Source: JBAYJT01 sp041664965
GTDB taxonomy: Bacteria; Pseudomonadota; Gammaproteobacteria; UBA9339
Length of the DNA: 6,626 nucleotides
Reading direction: 5' to 3'
Assembly (NCBI GenBank): GCA_041664965.1
Contig: JBAYJT010000060.1
Coordinates: forward strand, 1-6,626
Of this stretch, positions 5,479-6,626 are shown piece after piece (positions within the stretch are counted from its first letter, which is position 1; each line of letters begins with the position of its first letter). The notes under the pieces are model-generated. The model was not told where the DNA came from. It saw nothing but the letters and a program-made list of their open reading frames with translations, and did not search any database. A program made the translations under genes and the position numbers.

Positions 5479-6576
5479 TCATTTAGTCTTGCTAATAATT
5501 CCACCGCCCAAACACTTTTCTTGATCATATAAAACTATGGATTGACCTGGAGTTATAGCACGTTGTTCATGTAAAAACTCAACATCACATGAGCCATCGT
5601 TTTGCATTATTGCTCTACATTCCTGATCGCTTTGACGATAGCGAATTTTGCCAGAGCAGTTAAATTCCTCCGCGGGTATCTTGCCCGAAACCCAATGTAA
5701 CTTTTCGCAAGATAAATTTTTGCTCATCAAGATAGGATCATTGCTATCTTGCGAAACAACTAGAATATTTTTTGCAATATCTTTGCTCACAACATACCAC
5801 GGAGCTTCTTTCGCGTCTTTTTTACCGCCCAAACCCAATCCTTGCCTCTGTCCTAGCGTATAAAACATTAGCCCCTCATGTGTACCAACCTTTTCTCCCT
5901 TAGAGGTTAAAATAACACCAGGCTTAGCTAATAAATATTCCGCTAAAAACTCTTTAAATTTGCGCTCACCAATAAAACAAATACCAGTACTGTCTTTTTT
6001 GGCATAATTAGGAATTCCAGCGCGGCGTGCGATTTCGCGCACATTAGACTTCTCTAATTCACCGAGTGGAAATAAACTATAGCGCAATTGTTCTTGCCCT
6101 AAGGTATAGAGAAAGTAGCTCTGGTCTTTGTTCTTATCCAATCCCTTTAACAAATGCCATTGATTGTCCCTATAAACATTACGAGCGTAATGTCCAGTTG
6201 CGATTAAGTCAGCCCCCTGCTCTTTTGCATATTCCAAGAAAGCTTTAAACTTAATTTCTTTATTGCAGAGCACATCAGGATTTGGCGTGCGACCAACTGC
6301 ATATTCATCGAGAAAACTCTGGAAAACTCTATCCCAATATTCTTTAGAAAAATTAACGACTTCTAATGGAATATTTAAGTGTTGAGATATATCCTCAGCA
6401 TCACGTAAATCCTGATCGAGAGTACAATAAGGATCATTAGTTTTAGGCTCCCAATTACGCATAAAAATAGCGCTAACGGTAAACCCTTGCTCTTTTAATA
6501 AAAAAGCGGCAACAGCAGAATCTACACCGCCAGATAAACCAACGATGACATGTTGCTTAAGTTTGGGGGTAGCCAT
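5479..6576 (-). CDS. mnmA: tRNA-specific 2-thiouridylase MnmA
   Basis: MnmA uses ATP to adenylate U34 of the Lys, Glu and Gln tRNAs, then inserts sulfur delivered from IscS by the Tus relay, giving 2-thiouridine. The 365-residue length is standard. The PP-loop ATP site GLSGGVDSAV is at residues 13-22. GRTPNPDVLCN (95-105) contains Cys104, the catalytic nucleophile. ATGHYAR (126-132) and DQSYFLYTLGQ (151-161) follow. STGICFIGERKF (196-207) contains Cys200, which accepts the persulfide. The C-terminal beta-barrel region includes YTLGQRQGLGLGG (239-251). All key residues are present. No Shine-Dalgarno is visible before the ATG, so translation may be coupled to an upstream gene that could end 6 bases earlier. 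The PLP enzyme gene follows after 39 bp. Confidence 0.97.
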   Translation of the reverse strand: MATPKLKQHVIVGLSGGVDSAVAAFLLKEQGFTVSAIFMRNWEPKTNDPYCTLDQDLRDAEDISQHLNIPLEVVNFSKEYWDRVFQSFLDEYAVGRTPNPDVLCNKEIKFKAFLEYAKEQGADLIATGHYARNVYRDNQWHLLKGLDKNKDQSYFLYTLGQEQLRYSLFPLGELEKSNVREIARRAGIPNYAKKDSTGICFIGERKFKEFLAEYLLAKPGVILTSKGEKVGTHEGLMFYTLGQRQGLGLGGKKDAKEAPWYVVSKDIAKNILVVSQDSNDPILMSKNLSCEKLHWVSGKIPAEEFNCSGKIRYRQSDQECRAIMQNDGSCDVEFLHEQRAITPGQSIVLYDQEKCLGGGIISKTK

Positions 6577-6582
6577 GAGATA

Positions 6583-6626
6583 TTACTGGGGTTGCGACTC
6601 AGTACTGGATGGGAATTTCTTGTCGA
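6583..6626 (-). CDS. Possible C-terminal tail of the gene upstream of mnmA (partial)
   Basis: On the minus strand a frame open at the window edge gives DKKFPSSTESQPQ and a TAA stop 6 bases before the mnmA ATG. A tight gap of this kind, together with the missing ribosome binding site of mnmA, would fit an operon. In many gammaproteobacteria a NUDIX hydrolase precedes mnmA, but 13 residues cannot show that. A second frame (stop at 6599) is equally possible. Confidence 0.25.
   Translation of the reverse strand, partial: DKKFPSSTESQPQ

Overview
This AT-rich window probably comes from the chromosome of a gammaproteobacterium, perhaps a host-associated one related to Legionellales. The assignment rests on a gammaproteobacterial-type MnmA, small outer-membrane beta-barrel and coiled-coil proteins, and orphan genes with low-complexity, Pro/Ser/Thr-rich tails. 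It is an inference from protein character, not a database match. A hand count gives about 34% GC for positions 61-600 and about 44% for the orphan gene at 1276-1905.

Left part, plus strand. Positions 1-63 hold the last 20 codons of a probable glycosyltransferase. It overlaps by ATGA with a complete GH57 glycoside hydrolase (60-1238), so the two look like a translationally coupled alpha-glucan pair. Next comes an orphan coiled-coil protein with five consecutive prolines and a Ser/Thr-rich tail (1276-1905). It is GC-richer than its surroundings and is bracketed by a 17/19 direct repeat. A secreted outer-membrane beta-barrel protein (1983-2678) closes this strand.

Middle, minus strand. A 65-residue leucine-zipper-like protein (2701-2898) converges with the barrel gene. 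A 211-bp gap with only weak promoter candidates follows. Then comes a 334-residue protein (3110-4114) that no simple bacterial family explains. Its middle (residues about 130-220) reads like the C-terminal four helices of a eukaryotic cyclin box. It carries a Lys and a Glu at the spacing of the pair that cyclins use to hold the CDK PSTAIRE helix, and its tail is rich in Ser/Thr-Pro. This is the most interesting item in the window: a possible cyclin mimic and candidate host-directed effector.

Right part, minus strand. mnmA (tRNA 2-thiouridylase, 5479-6576) is followed after 39 bp by a Cys/Met-metabolism PLP enzyme (4216-5439). They are probably one operon of housekeeping sulfur-related genes. 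A few codons of a gene upstream of mnmA may be visible at the window's right edge.

No tRNA, rRNA, CRISPR array, insertion sequence or convincing rho-independent terminator was seen.
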